Shown one piece after another: positions 7,427 through 14,578 of a stretch of 27,165 bases of DNA. A model generated the notes under the pieces. It did no database searches, was not told the DNA's origin, and saw only the letters and a list, made by a program, of their open reading frames with translations. The stretch is taken from positions 1-27,165 of the forward strand of contig CAZSYX010000047.1 in NCBI GenBank assembly GCA_964610575.1, given 5' to 3'. The stretch is from JADJWR01 sp964610575 (GTDB taxonomy: Bacteria; Pseudomonadota; Gammaproteobacteria; Burkholderiales; Burkholderiaceae_F). The translations under genes and the position numbers were made by a program. The stretch's first letter is position 1. Each line of letters begins with the position of its first letter.

Positions 7427-10222
7427 ATGAGAAGGCCGTTGATAGGTTTGATGCTGGCCGCCATGCTGGGTCTTGGCTTGGCGGGCTGTAGCGGCGACGA
7501 TGGTGCGCAGGGTCCGCCGGGAGCGCAGGGGCCAGCGGGTCCTCAGGGGCCTCCAGGAACCAACGCAGGGGACACGGTCGTACTAGCGCAGTTGACCCCC
7601 GAGCAGTGGGCGGGCCTCCAAATGAAGGCCGAGGTCACCGGTGTTGCGATCAGCAGTCCCCCGGTCGTCAAGTTCAAGGTCACGGACCAGAACGGCAGGC
7701 CGGTTGTCGGCCTCGAGAACAACACGACGAAGAGCAGCACGGCGACGCTGACAAGCAACGCCAACGTGCGGTTCGAACTGGCCAAGCTGATCCCTGGCAA
7801 GGACGGCGGCAATTCGGAATGGATCAGCTACCTCGTGACCACGGTGCCTGTCACCACCGCGACCGCGTCAACGGGGTGCCCCGCAAACACGTCGTGCGCC
7901 TGGCGTCCGGACACCGACCAGACAGGCACCTTGGTCGGCGCGGGTGACGGCACCTACACCTACACGTTCTGGCGCGACGTCACCAAGATCAAAGCCGACG
8001 TCGCCGCGTGGGCCGCAGCCCAGACTCCGCCAAAGGACATCTCCGCGCTCGGCGATCTGACCTTCGACCCGTCCCTGCAACACCGTCTGATCATCCAGAT
8101 CAGCGGTGCGGCGCGCGGCACCGGGAGCAACACGGCCAACGCCCAGACCGTGACGCCGGCCGTAAACCTCGAGAACGTCGTCAACGCGGTCTTCGACTTC
8201 ATCCCGGCGACCGGGGCCAAGATCCCCCCGGCGGATTTGTTGAAGGACGTCGTCGACATCTCCAGCTGCAATGCCTGCCACCAGAAGCTTGCCTTCCACG
8301 GCGGTGGCCGTACCGACGTCGCGTACTGCACGACGTGCCACACGTCGCAGCGCGCGTACGGTTGGTCAAACACTGCATCGACCGACGGCAGGTTCCCGAA
8401 TCTGACCGAGACCAAGACCACCAACGCCGTCACCGGCATCGTCAGCTACTCATACGCGCCGGACATGGGCATTGCCGACGGCGAGGTAGTGGGCAGCTTC
8501 ACGACCCTGATCCACAAGATCCACCAGGGCGGGTCGCTTTCGAAGGTGAACTACGAGTACGCCAACGTCGCCTTCAACCTCAAGAACTTCTCGATGCTGA
8601 ACGGCGGCCAGCGGATGTGCACGGTCTGCCACGATCCGGCAGTCGCGACGAAGGCTGCGCTTGCCTACCAGCAGCCCACCCGCAAGGCGTGCGGTGCGTG
8701 CCACGACAACGTCAATTGGACGACCGGCGAGAACCACGTCGGCCGTGCCCAGGCTGACGACAAGGCATGCGTGCTGTGCCACAGCGAAAACCAGACGAAG
8801 ATCGACCACCGGATGCCGTACCTGACGCCGAACAACCCGGTGATCGCGGATGGCCTCGTGTCGTTCACGTATGAGATCAAGGAAGCGAAGGTCAATGCGT
8901 CGAATGACCTGACGATCGAGTTCCGCATCCTGCAGCAGACGTCGCCGAGCGCGACCAAGACGCCGATTACGCTCAAGGCCGCCGCCAATTGCGTGGCGGA
9001 TCCGCTCGCGGGCTTTACCGGTGGTCCGAGCTTCCTGCTGGCGTATGCGATGTCCCAGGACGGCGTCACCACGCCGGCCGACTACAACAACCTGGGGCGC
9101 TCGCAGGCGCAGCCTCGGTCCATCTCGCTCGCCAACCTGTTGACGACAGGCGCGACGGTGGTGGCGCCGTGCACCGGAACCACTCCGCCCAATCCGGGCG
9201 GTGTGAACGGCACCCTGGCCGCGTCGTCAACCGCCGGCTACTACATTGCAACGATCCCGGCGAGCGGCGCATGGGAATTCCCGTCAGCCGCGAAGATGCG
9301 TGCGGTGGCGCTGCAGGGCTATTTCACACAAACTGGTGTCGATGCAGCCTTGGCTGGCCGTCATACGGTCTCCGTGATCAAGCCCGTCATCGGCTCGGAT
9401 GGAAGGACGGACACAGTGCGTCGCACAGTGGCCGACTCCGCCAAGTGCGCGAAGTGCCACGAGTACTTCGAGGGACACGGTGGCAACCGGGTCTACGAGG
9501 TACAAGTCTGCGTGACGTGCCACGTTCCGGGACTGGCCACCAGTGGACGCGGCATTGCGGATGCCACGCTGCAAGCCTGGCCGTTCACCTCAGCCGAGAA
9601 GAAGCTCCTGGGAGAATGGGGCATGATGACCACTTCTGGGTGTGGCATCCTTGGGTGCACCACGGGGTCGTTTATCGACACGACGGAAACCGCGCTGAAC
9701 TTCCCGGTCACGTCCAACAACATGAAGGACATGATCCACGGGATCCACTCGGGTCGCGAGCGGGCCAAGCCGTTCCAGGATGCGCGTGACCGTACGCCGG
9801 GTGCCATCAATCTGCTCGACTTCCGTCGCATGGACTTCCCGGGTCTGCGGAACAACTGCGAAGGCTGCCACGTGACGGCGACGGCTGCGACGACGACCTA
9901 CAACAGCCTCCCCGTGGGCGTGCTGGCGTCGACGTATGAGTCAATCGACGCCGCTTATGCCGCCGCAATCGCCGCAGGCACGGCGACGACGGCCCTGGCC
10001 AAGACCGCTCTGGCTACGGCGAACAACGACGACGCGATCGTGACGCCGTTCGCAGCGTCCTGCTCGAGCTGCCACGACGGAGCCGTCGCCAAGTCGCACA
10101 TGGACATCAACGGCGCGAAGATCGGTGTGAAGCGCCTGAACTGGGCGAGCGGAGAGGTCGAGTCCTGCGCGGTCTGCCACGGTCCGGGCTCGGAGTTCGA
10201 TGCAGCCAGGATGCACAGGTAG
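7427..10222 (+). CDS. OmcA/MtrC-family decaheme outer-membrane lipoprotein (first copy)
   Basis: 931 aa. It would carry electrons between the cell surface and extracellular acceptors or donors. The signal peptide ends in LGLAGC with the lipidated Cys21. Eight collagen-like Gly-X-Y triplets follow (about 23-46), then a beta domain to about 280. Five hemes (CNACH 281, CTTCH 301, CTVCH 398, CGACH 422, CVLCH 448) are followed by a second beta domain (453-673), then five more (CAKCH 674, CVTCH 695, CEGCH 811, CSSCH 879, CAVCH 914). This is the I-II-III-IV architecture of MtrC/OmcA. Domain III has Cys522 and Cys582 but no CX8C pair. The start has GAGGAGGAAAGT upstream. The gene is first in its strand and ends before two hairpins. 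Confidence 0.94.
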   Translation: MRRPLIGLMLAAMLGLGLAGCSGDDGAQGPPGAQGPAGPQGPPGTNAGDTVVLAQLTPEQWAGLQMKAEVTGVAISSPPVVKFKVTDQNGRPVVGLENNTTKSSTATLTSNANVRFELAKLIPGKDGGNSEWISYLVTTVPVTTATASTGCPANTSCAWRPDTDQTGTLVGAGDGTYTYTFWRDVTKIKADVAAWAAAQTPPKDISALGDLTFDPSLQHRLIIQISGAARGTGSNTANAQTVTPAVNLENVVNAVFDFIPATGAKIPPADLLKDVVDISSCNACHQKLAFHGGGRTDVAYCTTCHTSQRAYGWSNTASTDGRFPNLTETKTTNAVTGIVSYSYAPDMGIADGEVVGSFTTLIHKIHQGGSLSKVNYEYANVAFNLKNFSMLNGGQRMCTVCHDPAVATKAALAYQQPTRKACGACHDNVNWTTGENHVGRAQADDKACVLCHSENQTKIDHRMPYLTPNNPVIADGLVSFTYEIKEAKVNASNDLTIEFRILQQTSPSATKTPITLKAAANCVADPLAGFTGGPSFLLAYAMSQDGVTTPADYNNLGRSQAQPRSISLANLLTTGATVVAPCTGTTPPNPGGVNGTLAASSTAGYYIATIPASGAWEFPSAAKMRAVALQGYFTQTGVDAALAGRHTVSVIKPVIGSDGRTDTVRRTVADSAKCAKCHEYFEGHGGNRVYEVQVCVTCHVPGLATSGRGIADATLQAWPFTSAEKKLLGEWGMMTTSGCGILGCTTGSFIDTTETALNFPVTSNNMKDMIHGIHSGRERAKPFQDARDRTPGAINLLDFRRMDFPGLRNNCEGCHVTATAATTTYNSLPVGVLASTYESIDAAYAAAIAAGTATTALAKTALATANNDDAIVTPFAASCSSCHDGAVAKSHMDINGAKIGVKRLNWASGEVESCAVCHGPGSEFDAARMHR

Positions 10223-10231
10223 TCGACTGAT

Positions 10232-10261
10232 CCGGAAGGAGGGGCTTGCCTCTCCTTCCGG
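10232..10261 (+). terminator. Hairpin after the first decaheme gene
   Basis: The arms 10232-10241 and 10252-10261 (CCGGAAGGAG / CTCCTTCCGG) pair perfectly, and inner G-T, G-C and G-C pairs leave a CTTG loop. It begins 9 bp after the stop codon. No T tract follows directly, so it may protect the mRNA 3' end or work together with the terminator immediately downstream. Confidence 0.6.
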
Positions 10262-10274
10262 CCCAACTACATGC

Positions 10275-10303
10275 AACCCGGAGGTGACCCCTCCGGGTTT
10301 TTT
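10275..10303 (+). terminator. Rho-independent terminator
   Basis: A perfect 10-bp stem AACCCGGAGG / CCTCCGGGTT (10275-10284 and 10290-10299) with a 5-base loop, followed by a run of T ending at 10303. It ends only 15 bp before the ATG of the small helix-hairpin-helix gene, so it could limit expression of that gene to read-through transcripts. Confidence 0.85.
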
Positions 10304-10318
10304 ATGGGTCGTCCCCTT

Positions 10319-10675
10319 ATGACCAGCCGATTGATCATTCCTACGCTCACGGCGGCTCTCCTGGTCGCCCACGGTTCGGCGCTTGCAGCAGGAGAGGCAA
10401 AGACCGCGCCGTCTCAGCCGCCGGCCAGCTCGACGAAGGCAAGTCCTCAGGCGAAAAAGCCCAAGCTCGTCGACGTCAACACCGCCACCGCAGCCCAGCT
10501 GAAAACGATTCCGGGCATCGGCAACGCCGAGGCCGAGAAGATAATCAAGAACCGCCCCTACCTGACCCGATCGCACCTCGTGACCAAGGAAGTCCTGAGC
10601 TACGACGCCTACATGGCGATCAAGGACAAGATCACCGCCATACCGCCGAAGGGCGAGCCGAAACCGCAGAAGTGA
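10319..10675 (+). CDS. Small secreted ComEA-like helix-hairpin-helix protein
   Basis: 118 aa. Residues 1-23 form a signal peptide ending GSALA|AGEA. A Pro/Lys/Ser/Ala-rich linker leads to a helix-hairpin-helix unit at about 50-77 with the ComEA signature VDVNTATAAQLKTIPGIGN...AEKII. The C-terminal part (LTRSHLVTKEVLSYDAYMAI) resembles a degenerate second hairpin. ComEA binds DNA during uptake, but small secreted relatives occur in many settings and the role here is unknown. The ATG at 10319 has no clear ribosome binding site and follows a strong terminator by 15 bp. In-frame ATGs at 10271 and 10304 lie inside or against the terminator. It sits between two surface cytochromes, so a link to that system is possible but unproven. 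Confidence 0.8.
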   Translation: MTSRLIIPTLTAALLVAHGSALAAGEAKTAPSQPPASSTKASPQAKKPKLVDVNTATAAQLKTIPGIGNAEAEKIIKNRPYLTRSHLVTKEVLSYDAYMAIKDKITAIPPKGEPKPQK

Positions 10676-11004
10676 AAGGAATGCCTCTGTGGCGAACCTC
10701 GACCTGAGAGAACCCTTGCGTTCCGTCAATCCCGCTTCGCGCGGCCATGCGAGCCTCGCCCGGCGGCAAAGTAGCTGCAAGAGTGAGGCTTTTTGTCGTC
10801 TGCGTCACACGCGACACCGGAGCCGCCACGCAAGTGGCAGAAATGCAGCACCTCGGCCGGGAGCAGCCCCGACCGGGGTGCTTTCGTTTTGCGGGTCGGG
10901 CAGTATTCGGGCGACGCGCGGTCGTGATGAGCACATCCGGCAGTTGTGATTAGCCGCAACGGTCGAATGGTTTGCTTGTCGGAGACGTATCTGGGGAGTG
11001 GCAG
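10676..11004 (+). other. 330-bp leader with ordered hairpins before the second decaheme gene
   Basis: No gene seen. In order it contains: a stem GCCTCGC / GTGAGGC (10753-10759 and 10783-10789) with five T after it; a possible closing helix CTGCGT / ATGCAG (about 10799-10804 and 10843-10848) around a small hairpin GCCAC-GCAA-GTGGC with a GNRA-type loop; and a strong terminator at 10848-10890. About 115 bp of unstructured sequence then leads to the ATG. The closing helix and the terminator stem share a base, so they compete at the edge. This looks like a regulatory leader, but I do not recognise a known riboswitch class. Confidence 0.45.
10848..10890 (+). terminator. Strong Rho-independent terminator within the leader
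   Basis: The arms 10848-10861 and 10868-10881 form a 14-bp stem (GCACCTCGGCCGGG with CCCGACCGGGGTGC) with one C-A mismatch and one T-G pair, a six-base loop AGCAGC, and TTTCGTTTT as tail. It could end transcription of the helix-hairpin-helix gene 173 bp upstream, or act as an attenuator for the cytochrome gene that starts 115 bp downstream. Confidence 0.8.
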
Positions 11005-13485
11005 ATGACGTGTTCTAGGAAGTGGTGGTGGGCGGCAGCCCTTGCCTATGTGTTTCTGGCCGGTTGCGGTAGCGATGACTCGTCAGCACCCCCGGCTCTG
11101 CCCCCCACGAGCGGGACGCCTTTGGGGCAGGCCATCGCCAATGCGGCCGCTGTCCCGGCCAACGACACGTCCTCGAACTCGTCGTCCGCCTTCAAGGTTC
11201 TGCAGGACAACGGCGTGACGGCCATCACGGTGACTGGCGCGCCGGTCGTGAATTTCACGGTGTTCTCGGACGGCGCCGTCAAGCAGGGACTGACGCTGAG
11301 CAACGTCAGCTTTGCGATCGCGAAGCTCGTTCCGGGCACCAACGGCGAAATCGACCAGTGGCAGAGCTACGTCTACCGGACGGAATCCACGGCAAACGCG
11401 CCGAATAACGTCGGCTCCGGACCGAACGGCACGCCGGTTCTGGCCTCGGCCGTCCAGGCGACGACAGACCCCAAGCCGGCCGGCCAGGCAGGCCAGCTCG
11501 TATACAACGCCGAAGGTTATTACACCTACACCTTCAGCACGAACATCACCGATCCTGGCAAGACCAATGGAATCGTGTTCGAGCCGAACCGCACGCACCG
11601 CATCGCAATCCAACTGAGCTACAAGAATGCAGCCGGTGAAACCGTGCTGGTCAACCCGTACTTCGATGTGACGTTCGACGCGAACGGCAAGTCGGTACCG
11701 GTAACCGATCCGAGCAAGACCCGCGTCATGGCCGACGTGTCGTCGTGCAACGGCTGCCACGAAAGGCTGGCGCTGCATGGCGGCGGGCGCGTCGACGTGC
11801 AGTACTGCGTGATGTGCCATAACCCCGGCACGACGGATGCCAACAGCGGCAATGTGCTGACAATGCAGACGATGGTGCACAAGATCCACGCCGGTCGCCT
11901 GCTTGCAAGTCAGGCCGCCACCGGGGGCGGCGAGAACTACGTGATCTGGGGCTACCAGAGCGTCAAGCACGACTATTCGGAGGTCGGATTCCCGCAGGAC
12001 CTGCGCAACTGCAGCGTCTGCCACAGCGGGGCGAACCCGAAGACGCCGCAGGGCGACAATTGGAAGACGCGGGCGAGCAAGGAGTCGTGCCTCACCTGCC
12101 ACGCGAGCGGCACTGGCTCTGCGTGGGTGAGCTCCCACCAGTTGTTCGCGGATCTCTGGGGTGGTGCTGGCACGCCAGCGAAGAACCTGCCGAACTCCGA
12201 GTGCGTGCGCTGCCACGAAACGCCGAGCTTCTCGCCCGCGCGCGTTCACTTCAACCAGAACGAGGAAAACGCCGCCAAGTACAAGGTGAACATTGAAAGC
12301 GCGACCTATGACGCGGGCGCCCGCAAGGTGACCGTGAAATACCTGGTGACCGATCCGACGAACGGCAATGTGGCCTATAACCTCGTGACGCCGGACTGCA
12401 CCGGCTCGGGCGCGGCCGTTTCGTGCAGCAGCGACACGCAGTTTGGCAACCTGAGCCTGTATCTCGCTTATCAGAGCTTGGTGGGTCAGCCGTTGACGGT
12501 CACGGAGTTCACCTCCTACAACAATGGCGGTAGAACCGCGAACGCGTACATGTACCAGGGCACGAACGACGGCGCCAACCGGTACACCATCGCCATCACC
12601 CTGCCGCCCGACACCGCGACGGCCGTAGCGGCGGGAACGGCGCGTGTGGTCAGTATCGGGCAAATCAGGGAGCCTTTGCTCGACGTCAAGTCCGAGCAGG
12701 AGCCGCGGCCACCGGTGAAACCGACGACTCTCATCAATGTCGTGGCACAGCACACCTACCGGGACGTCGTGATCAGCGGCGACCTGAATCCGCGCCGCCA
12801 GGTAGTTTCCAACGAGAAGTGCAACGTCTGCCACGGCGCGCTGGGCACGACGTCGGGCTCGAACACGGTCGCCAACGCATTTCACCGCGGCGCGCGCAAT
12901 ACGGTCGAGTCCTGCGCGCTGTGCCACGACGCGTTGCGCTCCTCATCGACGGTGATGACCAACGGGCAGAACCTGCAGGAGTCGTATCAGTTCAAGCGGA
13001 TGATCCACGGCATCCACGGCAGCTCGAAACGGATCCACCCGTTCACGTACGGCAACGCGGCGGTCGGTGCGTTCTGCAACCCGCGCAACCCGGCCAGCGT
13101 CGCGCCGCTGTGCGACCCCAACCTGACGCTCGCTGCCGACGTGCTGAACTACGCCGCCGAGGTGGCCTATCCGGATCTCGGCCTGAACTGCGACAACTGC
13201 CACGTGAACCGGTCGTACATGAGCGACCCGGGTGGGGTCGGCGCGGTGGTGTCGCCGCGTGTGGCCGGCGCCGATCCGCTCGGCTTTGGCGTGATCTCGC
13301 CGATGGCCGCCACCTGCACGAGCTGCCACGACTCGCCGCGGGCGATCCAGCACGTGACGCAGGCGGGCAACTCGGCGTTCGGCACGCGCACGCTGGGGCA
13401 GGACCGGCTGGTGAAGGAGGTCTGCGCCGACTGCCACGCGCCGGGCGGCTTCCAGGCGGTCGATTTCGTCCACGGCCTGAAGTAG
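11005..13485 (+). CDS. OmcA/MtrC-family decaheme outer-membrane lipoprotein (second copy)
   Basis: 826 aa. The lipobox FLAGC places the lipid on Cys21. Ten hemes lie in two groups of five: CNGCH 248, CVMCH 268, CSVCH 336, CLTCH 362, CVRCH 400, and CNVCH 606, CALCH 637, CDNCH 729, CTSCH 771, CADCH 807. The domain between them holds Cys465-X8-Cys474, the same CX8C spacing as the domain III disulfide of Shewanella MtrC. This copy is therefore the closer MtrC equivalent and the likely partner of the MtrA- and MtrB-like proteins encoded next. The ATG at 11005 has GGGGAG upstream. It lacks the collagen-like linker of the first copy and differs from it in length and in most of its sequence, so the two are old paralogues or separate acquisitions, not a recent duplication. 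Confidence 0.95.
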   Translation: MTCSRKWWWAAALAYVFLAGCGSDDSSAPPALPPTSGTPLGQAIANAAAVPANDTSSNSSSAFKVLQDNGVTAITVTGAPVVNFTVFSDGAVKQGLTLSNVSFAIAKLVPGTNGEIDQWQSYVYRTESTANAPNNVGSGPNGTPVLASAVQATTDPKPAGQAGQLVYNAEGYYTYTFSTNITDPGKTNGIVFEPNRTHRIAIQLSYKNAAGETVLVNPYFDVTFDANGKSVPVTDPSKTRVMADVSSCNGCHERLALHGGGRVDVQYCVMCHNPGTTDANSGNVLTMQTMVHKIHAGRLLASQAATGGGENYVIWGYQSVKHDYSEVGFPQDLRNCSVCHSGANPKTPQGDNWKTRASKESCLTCHASGTGSAWVSSHQLFADLWGGAGTPAKNLPNSECVRCHETPSFSPARVHFNQNEENAAKYKVNIESATYDAGARKVTVKYLVTDPTNGNVAYNLVTPDCTGSGAAVSCSSDTQFGNLSLYLAYQSLVGQPLTVTEFTSYNNGGRTANAYMYQGTNDGANRYTIAITLPPDTATAVAAGTARVVSIGQIREPLLDVKSEQEPRPPVKPTTLINVVAQHTYRDVVISGDLNPRRQVVSNEKCNVCHGALGTTSGSNTVANAFHRGARNTVESCALCHDALRSSSTVMTNGQNLQESYQFKRMIHGIHGSSKRIHPFTYGNAAVGAFCNPRNPASVAPLCDPNLTLAADVLNYAAEVAYPDLGLNCDNCHVNRSYMSDPGGVGAVVSPRVAGADPLGFGVISPMAATCTSCHDSPRAIQHVTQAGNSAFGTRTLGQDRLVKEVCADCHAPGGFQAVDFVHGLK

Positions 13486-13591
13486 CCGTCGACGTGCCGA
13501 CACGCCGGCGCCTCACTCATGCGATTGCCTTGCCTGACTGACGGTTTCCGGGCAGGGCGACTTCGCGTCGTTGAACAGTAGGGGGATTCGA

Positions 13592-14560
13592 ATGCGATTC
13601 AGGACCTTGCTGGCGGTGGCCGGCCTTTGCATGTCCGCGCTGCTCGGAACGGCCCATGCCGCCAAGGATGCCGAGGCGTCGTCGGTCTGCCAGGCTTGCC
13701 ACGAAGAGCACCAGCAGCAGATGGCGGGGCACAAGCATTCCGTCTCTGCCGATCCGCGCACGCCGACCTGTGTCAGCTGCCATGGTGCCAGCGAGAAGCA
13801 CGCCGGCGACCCCTCCGAGGCCAAGCCGGACAAGCGCTTCAAGGGCAAGGATGCGCTGCGCGGCAACGACGCGAGCGGGATCTGTCTCGCCTGCCATGAG
13901 AAGGACGCCAGGCAGACCCTGTGGGCGACCAGCGCGCACCCGTCGGCCGACGTGGCATGCGGTTCCTGCCACAAGTCGCACGTCAGCCAGGACAAGGTGC
14001 TGGCCAAGTCGAGCCAGCCCGCCGTCTGCTACACGTGTCATCAGGGTCCCCGCACGCAGGTCAACCTCGCCTCGCGCCACCCGATCGCCGAAGGCAAGAT
14101 GACCTGCTCCGACTGCCATTCGGTGCACGGCTCGGCCGGCCCGAAGCTCGCCAGGAAGGACAGCACCAACGACACCTGCTACCTGTGCCATGCCGAGAAG
14201 CGCGGCCCGTTCGTGCACCAGCACCCGGCAGCGGTCGAGGACTGCGCCAACTGCCACAACCCGCACGGCAGCTCGATCGCCGGCATGCTGAAGGCGCGCG
14301 CGCCGATCCTCTGCCAGCAGTGCCACACGCCGCACGTTGCAGGCGGCGTCGGCGCGCTCGGCGGCCAGCCCGGCGTGTTTCCGCCGGCGGTTCCCGGCCA
14401 GGCCCAGTCGGAGGTCAATGCGACCTCCGGCGGCAAGAACGTCGTCAACATGTGGCAGGCGCGCAGCTGCATGAACTGCCACACGCAGGTGCACGGTTCG
14501 AACAATCCCGCGTCCGGCGCGCTGCTCGGCAACCCGACGCCGCAGTACATGTTCCGCTAG
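13592..14560 (+). CDS. MtrA/DmsE-family periplasmic decaheme cytochrome c
   Basis: 322 aa, close to Shewanella MtrA (about 330). A signal peptide (MRFRTLLAVAGLCMSALLG, ending TAHA|AKDA) is followed by ten CXXCH motifs in two repeated pentaheme halves: CQACH at 33, CVSCH, CLACH, CGSCH, CYTCH, CSDCH, CYLCH, CANCH, CQQCH and CMNCH at 293. In the known system this protein threads through the MtrB barrel and passes electrons between periplasm and the surface cytochrome. The ATG at 13592 has GGGGGA upstream; a TTG seven codons earlier is less likely. It lies 106 bp after the second surface cytochrome and 18 bp before the porin gene. Family members also work in iron oxidation (MtoA, PioA), so direction of flow cannot be read from this gene alone. 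Confidence 0.95.
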   Translation: MRFRTLLAVAGLCMSALLGTAHAAKDAEASSVCQACHEEHQQQMAGHKHSVSADPRTPTCVSCHGASEKHAGDPSEAKPDKRFKGKDALRGNDASGICLACHEKDARQTLWATSAHPSADVACGSCHKSHVSQDKVLAKSSQPAVCYTCHQGPRTQVNLASRHPIAEGKMTCSDCHSVHGSAGPKLARKDSTNDTCYLCHAEKRGPFVHQHPAAVEDCANCHNPHGSSIAGMLKARAPILCQQCHTPHVAGGVGALGGQPGVFPPAVPGQAQSEVNATSGGKNVVNMWQARSCMNCHTQVHGSNNPASGALLGNPTPQYMFR

Positions 14561-14578
14561 AGGGATGGGAGCGCAACG

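Noticed and set aside
7490..7566. A short tandem DNA repeat
   Set aside because: The repetition is at the protein level (Gly-X-Y) with varied codons, not a DNA tandem array.
10719..10895. A GEMM (cyclic dinucleotide) riboswitch before the second cytochrome gene
   Set aside because: A GGCAAAG string and a GNRA-type hairpin are present, but the conserved GEMM core and the receptor pairing are not recognisable, so I report only an unclassified leader.
11083..12927. A 614-codon minus-strand frame opposite the second surface cytochrome
   Set aside because: Antisense shadow with skewed composition and no motif.
13571..13592. A TTG start seven codons upstream for the MtrA-like gene
   Set aside because: The ATG at 13592 has a ribosome binding site at the right distance and gives a normal signal peptide.
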